Assembly (NCBI GenBank): GCA_025355005.1
Contig: JANXLV010000139.1
Span: 1-64,000, forward strand
Source of the DNA: Myxococcales bacterium
Lineage (GTDB): Bacteria > Myxococcota_A > Polyangia > Polyangiales > Polyangiaceae
Reading direction: 5' to 3'
DNA length: 64,000 bases
Shown: piece by piece, positions 9,689 to 19,100 of the stretch
Layout of the letters: each line of letters opens with the position of its first letter
Numbering within the stretch: position 1 is the stretch's first letter
Notes under the pieces: model-generated
Seen by the model: only the letters and a program-made list of their open reading frames with translations
Databases searched by the model: none
What the model was told of the DNA's origin: nothing
Translations under genes and position numbers: made by a program

Positions 9689-9732
9689 GACTTCCTCGCA
9701 GACGTGTTCATGGCTGCTTTATACACCCATCG

Positions 9733-10413
9733 CTAGAACGTGAAGCCAGTGGCGCCGCCTACCCTCGGGCGAAAGCCTTCGCCGTAGATGGCGGAGGTCG
9801 CGGCGAGCTTCTGTGCGCCCTCGAACGACTTGCTCGTGTACGTGTATTCGAAGCCGCCAGTGAGGGCGAAGTAGAAGACCGGCGAGATCGTCGCCTCCGC
9901 GCCGAACTCGAACGCAAAGCCGTGACGCGAATACGGCAGCGCCGGGGTCTGCGTGAGGTTGCCCTGGGCGTCCTCGTTGCTGTGGCGCAGCGTGAACTGG
10001 GACACGACAAAGCGGGCGTCGCCGTAGAACCGCGCGACCGCGATGTGACTATGGGTCACCGGCACGGTTCGATAGCGATAGCCGAACTCCAGCCCCTGCC
10101 CCTTCAGGATGTCCTTCGTCGGATTGCGAGCGCCCTGGAGGATCGCGAGATAGTCGAGCGTGGTGAAGTACACGGCGTACGGCGCAACGACGATCGCGTG
10201 GTTCTCCGCGACGCGGATCGAGCTCTCGACGACGAAGCGCTGGGTGAGCAACGCCGAGATGGGCTGCAAGCCGAGGGTCACGCGCTTGTGCTTGTCCACG
10301 ATCGGGATGAGCGGGGAGCCGTCGTCGGCGTACACCGGCGCGACCCAAAGCGAGGCGAACAGAAATCCCGTAAGCGCTGCTCGCGAGAAGGGTCGTGACA
10401 CGCGGACGAACAT
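9733..10413 (-). CDS. Putative outer-membrane protein, exported
   Basis: Exported protein of about 226 residues with signal peptide MFVRVSRPFSRAALTGFLF followed by a cleavage site after PVYA. The mature chain has alternating aromatic strands such as FEFGYRYRTV-like and YFALTGGFEYTYTSKS, and ends in GGATGFTF. A terminal Phe is the classical C-terminal signal for BAM-inserted barrels. No named family is recognised. The frame stays open to 10542, with alternative ATGs at 10455 and 10479; the ATG at 10413 is preferred because it gives a normal-length signal peptide. It lies 44 bp upstream of hutH on the same strand, but a functional link is not evident. Confidence 0.6.
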   Translation of the reverse strand: MFVRVSRPFSRAALTGFLFASLWVAPVYADDGSPLIPIVDKHKRVTLGLQPISALLTQRFVVESSIRVAENHAIVVAPYAVYFTTLDYLAILQGARNPTKDILKGQGLEFGYRYRTVPVTHSHIAVARFYGDARFVVSQFTLRHSNEDAQGNLTQTPALPYSRHGFAFEFGAEATISPVFYFALTGGFEYTYTSKSFEGAQKLAATSAIYGEGFRPRVGGATGFTF

Positions 10414-10942
10414 TCGCAGACAAAAGGGCGACAGGGGAAGCACGAACCGCCGCATGCGGAGGAGAGTCGCGCGATTCATTCGAATCGGGCGCCCAACCTC
10501 GGGCCGCGTGAGTCGTTCCTCCCCTGCGGGACCGCCTCGCATTGCGCGGGCGGGTCGTCAGCGGATGCGGCCGCGGCTCCTGGCGAGGAGCGCTTGGATG
10601 GCCTTAGGTCCGCCGACTGGCTTGGATCAAATGAGACGCGTGTAGACTGCTGACGACTCCGTTCCTCCATCGCTTGTCGTCGCGTGGACCCACATTGGTG
10701 CACATCGTACGCCAATGGCGGCCGCTAGTAATATCGGGCTGTTACAGCTGATATTGAGCAATGCGCCAGAGGATTCAGGATCCATCATCGTGTAGGACAA
10801 TGAAGGACTTCGTGCGCAAATCCGTTCGACTTCGCATGGTTGAACTGACTTCCGGCGGGTGGTTTCGTCTCGATCCACTGCTGGGGCGAGATTCGTCGCC
10901 ACGAAGGGCCTCGACAAAAGTATGCTCCGCGCGCCCGAGCCC
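10414..10942. other. Intergenic region between divergent outer-membrane genes
   Basis: About 530 bp without a convincing gene. Short open frames in it have poor codon character. It presumably carries promoters for the leftward exported protein and the rightward OMP/lipoprotein operon. Two inverted repeats are visible: CATTGG/CCAATG (10693-10698 and 10712-10717), and an imperfect hairpin around AATATC/GATATT (10730-10755). The stretch 10725-10830 is less GC-rich than the surroundings, which fits promoter DNA. No clear -35/-10 pair can be assigned. Confidence 0.45.
10730..10755. repeat. Imperfect inverted repeat in promoter region
   Basis: AATATCGGGCTG and CAGCTGATATT form an imperfect hairpin with a TTA loop. 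It lies about 190 bp upstream of the OMP/lipoprotein operon start and could be an operator or an RNA leader hairpin. Only the symmetry is seen; function is inferred. Confidence 0.3.
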
Positions 10943-12676
10943 ATGAATCCCGCTCTTCTACCCTTCTTTTTGGCCCCCACCGTCGCGCTCTCCCTAGAGG
11001 CGTCGCCCCCTCCCTCCCCGGCGCTCTCCGCACCGTTTCCGCAGCCGGAGATCGTGGAGCTGCCGGACATGCCGCCGAAGGAGCTCGCGCCCCTGCGGCT
11101 GGAGACCGCGCGCCCCCCAGTGGAGAAGCCAGAGGCAGACCTGATCCGCCTCACGCTTCATGGTGAGTACCAGCTTCGCTACAACGTGATGCGCAGCTTC
11201 CCAATGACACCGACGGCGTCGGCGGTGAACGCGCGGCCGGCGCTCGTGGGGGACTCGCTCGCACAGAACCAGTGGGTCAACCACTGGCTGCGCATCACAC
11301 CGCGCTTCTCGGTGAACGATCAGATCGAGATCGTCGGCCAGCTCGATCTCACGGGCGTCGTCGTTGGCGAGATCGCGCACGACGTCTCCACCGACCGCAC
11401 GCCGCGCGACCAGTACAACGGCTTCTCCAACGTGGACCCGCGCTGGCTCTACGCGGACATCCACACGAAGGTCGGCCTGCTCCGCGTGGGGCAGCAGCCC
11501 AGTCACTGGGGCCTCGGTATCATCGCGAACGACGGCGATCACCCGTCCGTGTTCGGCGACTACCGCTATGGCGCCGTGAACGAGCGCATCCTGTTTGCGA
11601 CCAAGCCGGGCGGCAAGGACAGCGACGTCACCGTCGCGATCGCTGGCGATCTCGTGTTCCGCGACAACACCGCGCGCCTCAGCGACGGCGACCACGCGTT
11701 CCAGGGCGTCCTCGCGGCGATCTACGAAAAGAAGAACGTCGAGCTCGGCGTGTACGGCGTGTACCGCAACCAGCAGAACGACCGGAAGAGCGGCGGCAAC
11801 GACATCCTCGGCTACACCGACAAGCTGGAGGTCGGCGTGCTCGACGTCTTCGGGCAGTTCACGTCGCACGTCCCGGGCGTGGACGCGTACCTCTTCGGCG
11901 CGATCGAAGCGGCGACGATCTTCGGCTCGACCAATTACCTTCGCACCGTCGACCAGACCGCGCAGGGCACGTCGGTGCTCGTTCGTTCGTACGGTGGCGC
12001 GGCGCAGCTCGGCGTGGCGCACGTCTCTCGCGGCGAGCGCAGCAAACGCCTCCTCTTCGAGGACGACGCGAAGACGAAGAAGCCGCAGCGCTATGGCGAT
12101 ATCGTCGCGCAGATCGAGGTCGGCTACGCCTCGGGCGACGCGGACCCGCTCGACGGAACGGAGCGCCGCTTCACGTTCGACCCGAACCACAAGATCGGGC
12201 TCTTGCTCTTCGACGAGGTGCTCCGCTGGCAGACGGCGCGCTCCGCCAACGCGGCGAAGGACCCGCTGCTCTCGAACGGCGCGCGGCCCTCTCCGGGCAT
12301 CGACCTCTACCCGTCCCAGGGCGGCGCATATGGTGCAGAATACATCAATCCGACGGGCATCTACCGTCCGCGGCCATGGCTCGATCTGAAGGGCGGCGCG
12401 GTCATCGCGCAGTCCACGGCCGACGTCGTTGATCCGTATCGCGTCGTCACCTCCGGCAACTACGTCAACGCGCGCGGCGGCGACCCCAAGCGGCACGACC
12501 TGGGCGTGGAGCTCGACGCCGGCGTGGAGGTTCGTGCGGATCTCGATCGCGGGATCGTCGGGACGCTTGGCGCGCAGGGCGGTGTGCTCTTCCCCGGCAG
12601 CGCGCTCGCGGATGCTGGCGGCGCGACCTACAAGACCCCGTGGATCACGATGACGCGCGTGGGGGTGATGTTCTGA
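10943..12676 (+). CDS. Large outer-membrane barrel/porin-like protein
   Basis: 577-residue protein with signal sequence MNPALLPFFLAPTVALSLEA, a proline-rich spacer, then a long beta-strand-rich domain. Typical strand patterns are HGEYQLRYNVMRSF, LRVGQQPSHWGLGII and IVGTLGAQGGVLFPGS. Length and pattern fit a porin or a myxobacterial outer-membrane family. The ATG at 10943 is chosen for the signal peptide; in-frame ATG 10922 and GTG 10859 are alternatives. Its TGA shares one base with the start of the next gene, so the barrel is co-translated with two giant lipoproteins. A plausible role is export, uptake or anchoring related to those hydrolases (inference). Confidence 0.7.
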   Translation: MNPALLPFFLAPTVALSLEASPPPSPALSAPFPQPEIVELPDMPPKELAPLRLETARPPVEKPEADLIRLTLHGEYQLRYNVMRSFPMTPTASAVNARPALVGDSLAQNQWVNHWLRITPRFSVNDQIEIVGQLDLTGVVVGEIAHDVSTDRTPRDQYNGFSNVDPRWLYADIHTKVGLLRVGQQPSHWGLGIIANDGDHPSVFGDYRYGAVNERILFATKPGGKDSDVTVAIAGDLVFRDNTARLSDGDHAFQGVLAAIYEKKNVELGVYGVYRNQQNDRKSGGNDILGYTDKLEVGVLDVFGQFTSHVPGVDAYLFGAIEAATIFGSTNYLRTVDQTAQGTSVLVRSYGGAAQLGVAHVSRGERSKRLLFEDDAKTKKPQRYGDIVAQIEVGYASGDADPLDGTERRFTFDPNHKIGLLLFDEVLRWQTARSANAAKDPLLSNGARPSPGIDLYPSQGGAYGAEYINPTGIYRPRPWLDLKGGAVIAQSTADVVDPYRVVTSGNYVNARGGDPKRHDLGVELDAGVEVRADLDRGIVGTLGAQGGVLFPGSALADAGGATYKTPWITMTRVGVMF

Positions 12677-15600
12677 TGCGCGCATCTGCTCTCTTCAGCC
12701 GCGCGGCGCTCGTGTGCATGGCCGCGGGCTCCATCATCGCGTGCGGTGTGGACACGATCCCCAGCGGCGAGAAGCTCACCCCGCCCGGCGACGGCCCCGT
12801 CGTGAAGTTCGACCTGCAGAAGCGTCCGTTGCCGGACATCCCGCTCCCGAACGACGTCGCGACCTTCCCCGACCCCACGAGCCGCACCGGCCGTCGCCTG
12901 AACGCGAGCCTCATCTCGCCCACCATCATGGAGTCGAAGCTGCGTGAGGCGTTCGACGACATGGAGGGCTGGGGCACGACACAGCCCATCTCCGTCGGGT
13001 TCGCCAGGAGCGCCAAGCAAGCGCCGGGCGACGCCGCGATCGATCTGCAGGATTTCGCGGTCCGCATGCAGGATGCAGGCTTCGATTTCTCCGACGACCC
13101 GGTCTACGTGATCAACCTGACGACGGGCATTCCCGTCTTCATGGACGCGGGCACCGGCATGTACCCGATCACGCTGCGCGATCCGTGGAAGTACTTCGTC
13201 AACGACTCGAAGGCGAGCGAGCCGAACCTGGTGTTCGAGACGCAGGAAGAAGGCATCGGCCTCACGCAGGCGGACTACCGGCCGTCGCTGGACCGCGACT
13301 TCGACGGCGTGCTCGACCACCCGAACACGCTCGGCACGCAAGGCGTCGCTGGCGTCGACAACCTGCTCACGTGGTACGAGCGCGAGACGGACACGCTGAT
13401 GCTGCGGCCCGTCGTCCCGCTCGACGAGCACACCGAGTACGCCGTCGTGGTGACGGACCGCATGCGCGGGTCGAACCACAAGCCAGTGCGTTCGCCGTTC
13501 CAGCACATCCATCACCCGGAGCAGCCAAACGCCGCCGTGCGCGTTGCCTCGGTGCTGTCGGACAAGACCCGCTCTGCATACTTCGGTGACCTGGCCGGCA
13601 CCGGGCTCGACCACGTGGCGTTCACGTGGACCTTCACCACGCAGCCCACGTCGGAAGATCTGCGCGTGCTCCGCGCGGGCCTCTACGGTCAGGGACCGTT
13701 CGCGCGCTTCGCGACGGACTTCCCGCCGGACGCAACCGTGCTCCCCGCCTCGGGCAAGACGGAGAACCCCGACGACGTCCCCACGTGGCCAAGCGACCCG
13801 CTCTGCAAAGGCCGCGGCAAGGAGCCCTTCATCCTGAAGCTGTCCGACCCGGACATCTGGATCGCGTTCAAGGACGTCATCGACCAGCTCCTCGGCGGAA
13901 GCAAGGGTGAGCTCGCTGGTCTGGAGAACGCGCTCCAGAACGTCGACCACTTCGTGATCGGTACGTTCAAATCGCCTTATTTACTAGGCGATCCGACGTC
14001 CACCGATCCGGACACGCGCTTCCACCTGAACTTCAAGGATGGAACCGGCGACGTCCAGACCGACGAGGTGCCGTTCTTCCTCGCCGTGCCGAAGACCACC
14101 GCGCAACACAAGGCGCCGTTCCCGGTCACGTTCCACAACCACGGCGTCACGGGTCACTCGGACGAGGTGCTCATCTACGCGGGCGACTTCGCGCGCCAGG
14201 GCATCGCGATGATCTCCTACGACATGCCCGAGCACGGCGTGTCGCTGTCCGCTGGTGACAGGGCGCTCGCGAAGGCGAAGCTCGGCACCGCGTGTCTGGT
14301 TCCGTTCGTCGCCGCGTACGCGAGGGGCCGCACGCACGACTACAACGGCGACGGCGTCGGCGACTCCGGTTGGATGTGGTGGACCAGTCACATCGCGCAT
14401 ACGCGCGACAACGTTCGGCAGGGAATCGTCGACGGCTTCCAGGCGATGCGGATGCTTCGCGCGTTCGACGGCAAGAAGATGTCGACGCAGGACTTCAACA
14501 ACGATGGCAAGCCGGACCTGGCCGGCGACTTCGACGGTGATGGCGTGGTCGACGTGGGCGGCCCGAACGTGCCTTATTTCACCTCTGGAGAGAGCCTCGG
14601 CGCGATCGTGTCGCAGCTCGCCGGCGGCATCGAGCCGTACTACGTGGCCAGCGCGCAGGAGGGTGGCGGTGGTGGCTCGCTCGCGCTTGACGTCGCGTTC
14701 CGTTCGTACGGTGTCGTCGAGTCCGTGACCGAGCAGATGCTGTCTCCGCTGGTCGTGTCCATTCCTTCCACGGAGCGGCCGAAGAGCAAGAATTCGGAGC
14801 GCCCCGGCAGCGCGTGCGCGCCGAACCAGCGCAGCGTGCGCTTCATCGTCAACGAGGGCGTGAACTCCGCAGAGGTGGAGATCGCGTGCATGGAGCCCGA
14901 GGATCTCACCGAACAGATGACGGTGGTCGTCACGAACCTCCAGAACAAGGAGGTGCGCTGCGCACGCACCGATCGCGACGGACGCTTCCGCGTCCCCGTG
15001 CCTGCGTCGCAGTTCGATCGCATCGACATCCAGTTCTACTCCGCGCCCGACGTCGTCCTCTCGTACAAGGGCTGCCGCGTGCTGGATGGCTCACCCATAC
15101 TCGCGGGCACGAACCCGCGCACGGGGAAGCCGCAGAAGAACCGCCTGCAGACGTTCGAGGTCGCGCAGGTGGAGTTCCCCTTCCCCGTCAGCGACGAGAA
15201 CAAGACGTGCGACGCGGCCGTCGCCGCCGTGGGTCTGGACACATCGTCGGGCTGCGTGCAGTTCCGCGACATCTACTTCCCGGTGGGCTCGGCGCTCGTG
15301 TCCCCGAACGACGGCCTGGGTCTCTCACGTCAGACGCCGGACATCAGAAGGCTGCGCGAGCTCGCGCAGGCGGGCTTCGACGCCGCTGACCCCGTGAACT
15401 ACGCGCCGTACTACATGCTGAAGCCGATGAAGGACGAGACCGGCGCCACCGTGCCCGCGCACGCGCTGCTCTCCACGAACACCGTCGGTGATGCGTTCGT
15501 CGCCATCGGCGCCGGGCACACGTTCGCGCGCGCGGCCGGTGCCCTGCCGTTCCTGCCGCCGCAGGCCTTGTCGCGCTACCCGGAGTACGGCGACTACGTC

Positions 15601-16197
15601 ACACCGCAAGCGATCTACGACGCGCTCGGTGGCAAGACGCCCATGCGCGCGCTGATCGAGACTGGCGTGATCGAGGGTGATTATCGACTCGGACGCGCGC
15701 ACGCTGGCCCGGCCTGCAAGGCGAACTTCGTGGGCACCGACCCGACCACGTGCCCCAATACCGACACCGTGTCGAAGATGGAGTGTGCGCTCGCGCTCTC
15801 CGACCCGGACTGGATCAGCGAGGGCGCCATGCTCTTCGACCAGCCGCACGGCATACCGATGCGCCTTGGTCGCGTCGCTGGCGTTCACGTCACGGATGAG
15901 GCCTCGCTCTCACGCGCTTGGGAGCCACGGCTCCGCGGCGTGCCAGGCTCGCCCGACGCCACGGCATGGGCTGCCACGGCCCCCGTCATCGGCCTCCTGA
16001 ACATGGAGGTGGAGATCACGGGAACGCACACCTGGAACACGCCCGACGTGTGCAAGGCTTTCGATCCCGCCACCTACGGGAACAACCTGCTCGCCCGCTT
16101 CTTCTCCACGCTGGGCAAGGACGTCTATTACCTCTCTCACCCGAGCACGCACGTCTGCCTCGCGAAGAGCAAGTGCGACTTCCTGCCTGCACAATGA
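12676..16197 (+). CDS. Giant lipoprotein with lipase-like alpha/beta-hydrolase domain (paralog 1)
   Basis: 1173-residue exported lipoprotein; the signal peptide ends in the lipobox IIAC. The N-terminal half carries an LPNDVATFPDP motif and a WGTTQPISVGFA block, resembling the N-terminal domain of bacterial Pla-1/cef-type extracellular lipases. The hydrolase part has a G-x-S-x-G elbow GESLG (Ser640), a probable acid-loop Asp in NTVGDAFV, and a probable catalytic His in the C-terminal SHPSTHVC. Calcium-binding-like loops DYNGDGVGD and DFNNDGKPDLAGDFDGDG sit just before the nucleophile. It overlaps the upstream OMP gene by 1 bp and its own paralog downstream by 4 bp. The substrate is unknown; a lipid or ester is likely. 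Confidence 0.75.
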   Translation: MRASALFSRAALVCMAAGSIIACGVDTIPSGEKLTPPGDGPVVKFDLQKRPLPDIPLPNDVATFPDPTSRTGRRLNASLISPTIMESKLREAFDDMEGWGTTQPISVGFARSAKQAPGDAAIDLQDFAVRMQDAGFDFSDDPVYVINLTTGIPVFMDAGTGMYPITLRDPWKYFVNDSKASEPNLVFETQEEGIGLTQADYRPSLDRDFDGVLDHPNTLGTQGVAGVDNLLTWYERETDTLMLRPVVPLDEHTEYAVVVTDRMRGSNHKPVRSPFQHIHHPEQPNAAVRVASVLSDKTRSAYFGDLAGTGLDHVAFTWTFTTQPTSEDLRVLRAGLYGQGPFARFATDFPPDATVLPASGKTENPDDVPTWPSDPLCKGRGKEPFILKLSDPDIWIAFKDVIDQLLGGSKGELAGLENALQNVDHFVIGTFKSPYLLGDPTSTDPDTRFHLNFKDGTGDVQTDEVPFFLAVPKTTAQHKAPFPVTFHNHGVTGHSDEVLIYAGDFARQGIAMISYDMPEHGVSLSAGDRALAKAKLGTACLVPFVAAYARGRTHDYNGDGVGDSGWMWWTSHIAHTRDNVRQGIVDGFQAMRMLRAFDGKKMSTQDFNNDGKPDLAGDFDGDGVVDVGGPNVPYFTSGESLGAIVSQLAGGIEPYYVASAQEGGGGGSLALDVAFRSYGVVESVTEQMLSPLVVSIPSTERPKSKNSERPGSACAPNQRSVRFIVNEGVNSAEVEIACMEPEDLTEQMTVVVTNLQNKEVRCARTDRDGRFRVPVPASQFDRIDIQFYSAPDVVLSYKGCRVLDGSPILAGTNPRTGKPQKNRLQTFEVAQVEFPFPVSDENKTCDAAVAAVGLDTSSGCVQFRDIYFPVGSALVSPNDGLGLSRQTPDIRRLRELAQAGFDAADPVNYAPYYMLKPMKDETGATVPAHALLSTNTVGDAFVAIGAGHTFARAAGALPFLPPQALSRYPEYGDYVTPQAIYDALGGKTPMRALIETGVIEGDYRLGRAHAGPACKANFVGTDPTTCPNTDTVSKMECALALSDPDWISEGAMLFDQPHGIPMRLGRVAGVHVTDEASLSRAWEPRLRGVPGSPDATAWAATAPVIGLLNMEVEITGTHTWNTPDVCKAFDPATYGNNLLARFFSTLGKDVYYLSHPSTHVCLAKSKCDFLPAQ

Positions 16198-19100
16198 GAC
16201 CCGCGCTTCTTCTCGCGGCACTCACGCTCGGCGTTGCGGCCTGCGCCCTGGACACCATTCCGACCGGCGACAGGCAGACCCCCGCAGGCAACGGACCTCG
16301 GGTAGTATTCGATCTCACGCGGCGACCGCTGCCCGAAATCCCGCAGCCCAATGACGTGGCCACCGTCGCTGACCCGTCGAGCCGCACGGGCCGCCGCATC
16401 AACGTGAGCCGCGTCGCGTCGACGCGCCTCGAGACCGTGGCGCGTGAGGGCTTCACGGACATGGAGGGCTGGGGCACCTACCAGCCGATCACCGTGGCGT
16501 TCGCGCGCCCGGTCGACATCCCCGAGGGCGATCCCGCGATCGACATCGCGCGCGTTGCGTCGCAGATGCAGCACGACGGCCACGATTTCGCGGACGACCC
16601 CGTCTATGTGATCAACCTGAAGACCGGCGTACCCGTCCCGCTCGACATGAGCGGCGGCGACCTGCCCGTCTCCGTCGTCGACAAGGCCAAGTACTTCCCC
16701 AACGATCCACGCGCGACCGAAGAAAACCTGCTCTTCGAGACCTTCGACGAGGCACACGGTCTCCTGCCAAGCCAGTACGCGCCTGCGCTCGATACGGACT
16801 TCGACGGCGTCCTCGACCGGCCGAACACGCTCGGCCCCGTGGCCTCCGGCGGCATCGACGGCATCGACAACCTGCTCACGTTCTACGAGCGCGAGTCGGA
16901 CACGCTGATCATGCGCCCTCTCCTTCCGCTCGACGAGATGACGGAGTACGCGGTCGTGCTCACGGACCGACTGAAGGACGAGAACGGCCGCCCGGTGCGC
17001 TCGCCGTTCGACTACATCCACCATCCCGCCCAGCGCGACTCCACGAACAGGGTCGGCTCCGCCCTCGACGACAAGAACCACGCCGCATACTTCGGTGATC
17101 TCTCCGGGTCCGGCCTCTCGCACGTCGCCTTCACATGGAGCTTCACCACGCAGCCCGTCATGGACGACATGCGCGTCCTTCGCGACGGCCTCTCCGGCGT
17201 CGGGCCCATGGCATACCTCGCGCACGACTACCCCACGACCATCACCGCGTTCCGCGCCATCGGTCGGGCCGCCCCCGACCAGGCCGATCCGCCCGGCTGG
17301 CAACAGACGAAGGAGTGCGCGCCCAAGGCCGCGCGCCCGTACATCGTCCGCATCGCGCAGGCGAAGGACGTCCTCGATCAGTTCATCACCATGGTCGCCG
17401 GCTTTTCTCCGTCGGAGGCCGCGCGCCTCGAGCAGAGCCTCGACAACGTCGACTACTTCGTCATCGGAGAGTTCCAATCGCCTTATTTCATGGGCGATCC
17501 CGCGCACGAAGATCCGGACGGTCGCTTCCAGATAAACTACCGCACGGGACAGGCGCGCGTGCAGCCCGACACCGTGCCGTTCTGGCTCAGCGTGCCGAAG
17601 GCAACAGCCGCGCACAAGCAGCCGTTCCCCACCACGGTCTGGGCGCACGGCACCACGCTCCACGGCGACGAGATCATCGCGCGGGCGGGCTACTTCGCGA
17701 AGCAAGGCGTGGCGATGATCGGCATCGACATGCCGGGGCACGGTCTCTTCTTGAACCGCGGGCTGACCTCCGTGGCGAAGGTGGCGCTGGGCGGCGCGTG
17801 CATGGTGCCGTGGATCGGCGGCATCACGGCGTCGCGCGCGCACGACCTGAACGGCGACGGAGACCCCGACAGCGGCGGCCTGCTCTGGAGCGCGCACATC
17901 TTCCACTCGCGCGACAACATCCGGCAGTCCGTCGTGGACATGATGCAGACCACGCGCGTGCTCGCGAGCTTCGACGGAAAGAACGTCGGCACCATGGACT
18001 ACGACGGGGACGGCAAGAACGAGCTCGCCGGCGACTTCGACGCGGACGGCGTACCGGACGTGGGCGGCACCACGGACGTGTATTCTGCAGGTAATTCGTT
18101 CGGTGGCGTCCTTGCGCTGGTGCACGGCGCGGTCGACCACCGCGTCACAGCCACGGCCAGCATCTCCGGAGGCGGCGGCCTCACCGACATCGCGACGCGC
18201 TCGTCGCTCGTGCCCGAGTCGGTGCTGGAGCAGGTGCTATCACCGCTGCTCGTCGCCGTGCCGGCCAAGGAGCGACCCCAGAGCGGCACCGGCAAGAACA
18301 CCCGCTGTGTGGGCGACCAGCGCAGCGTGCGCCTGGTCCTGAACGACCTCACCAGCTCGCGCGAGCTCGAGATCGCGTGCCTCAACGGCCCCGAGCTGGG
18401 GCCCGACATGACGGTGGTGCTCACCAACGGCAGCAACAACGAGGTGCGCTGCGCGCGCGCGCGCGACCTGGGCCGCTTTCGGATTCCGATCCCCGCGACC
18501 ATCGGCGACGACCTCCGCGTGGATGTCTTCCGCGAGAAAGATCTCGTTGACTCCTACAAGACCTGCCGCGTGCCGGAGGGCAGCGCCCCCGTTCGCACCA
18601 TCGACACCTTCGAGCAGGCAGAGATCGGCGAGCTCAAGACAGCCGACGGCGCGCCCACGTGTGACAACACGGTGGCAGCCTTTGGTCTGCCAGATGGCAC
18701 CCCGTGCACGCAGTTCCGGGGCCTCTTCTACCCCGTGGGCTCCGCGCTGGTGGCGCCGCAAGAGGGTCTTGGCCTGCGCCGACAGAGCCCGGAGTTCCGT
18801 CGCCTCATCTCGCTCACGCAGGCCGCCGTGGACCCGTCGGACCCGATCAACTTCGCGGCGTACTACTACCGGAAGCACGGCACCGCGCCCGACGGCAGCG
18901 ACCTCCCGCCGCGCCCCGTCATGGAGTTCAACACGGACGGCGATCCGCTTGTGCCCAACTCCACCGGCTACGCGTTCGCGCGCGCGACCGGCGCCGTCCC
19001 GATCTTCTCACCCGACGTGGGCGCGAAGTTCCCCGAGTACGCGAACTTCACCGCGCCTCGACGCCTCTACGACATGCTCGGCCGCGTGACGCCGGACGAG

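Noticed and set aside
10627-11154. Minus-strand frame of 175 codons in the promoter region of the OM barrel operon
   Set aside because: Overlaps the signal-peptide end of the barrel gene, is Gly/Ser/Arg-rich without motif, and has no credible ribosome site.
10994-12685. Long open frame on the minus strand (563 codons) opposite the OM barrel gene
   Set aside because: It runs antisense to a gene with a signal peptide and strong beta-barrel pattern. The sequence is Arg/Glu/His-rich without any motif. Long antisense frames are expected in DNA this GC-rich.
16137-18140. 667-codon minus-strand frame opposite the second giant lipoprotein
   Set aside because: Antisense to a conserved paralog with catalytic motifs; composition is that of a shadow frame (Val/Arg/Ala/His runs, no recognisable domain).
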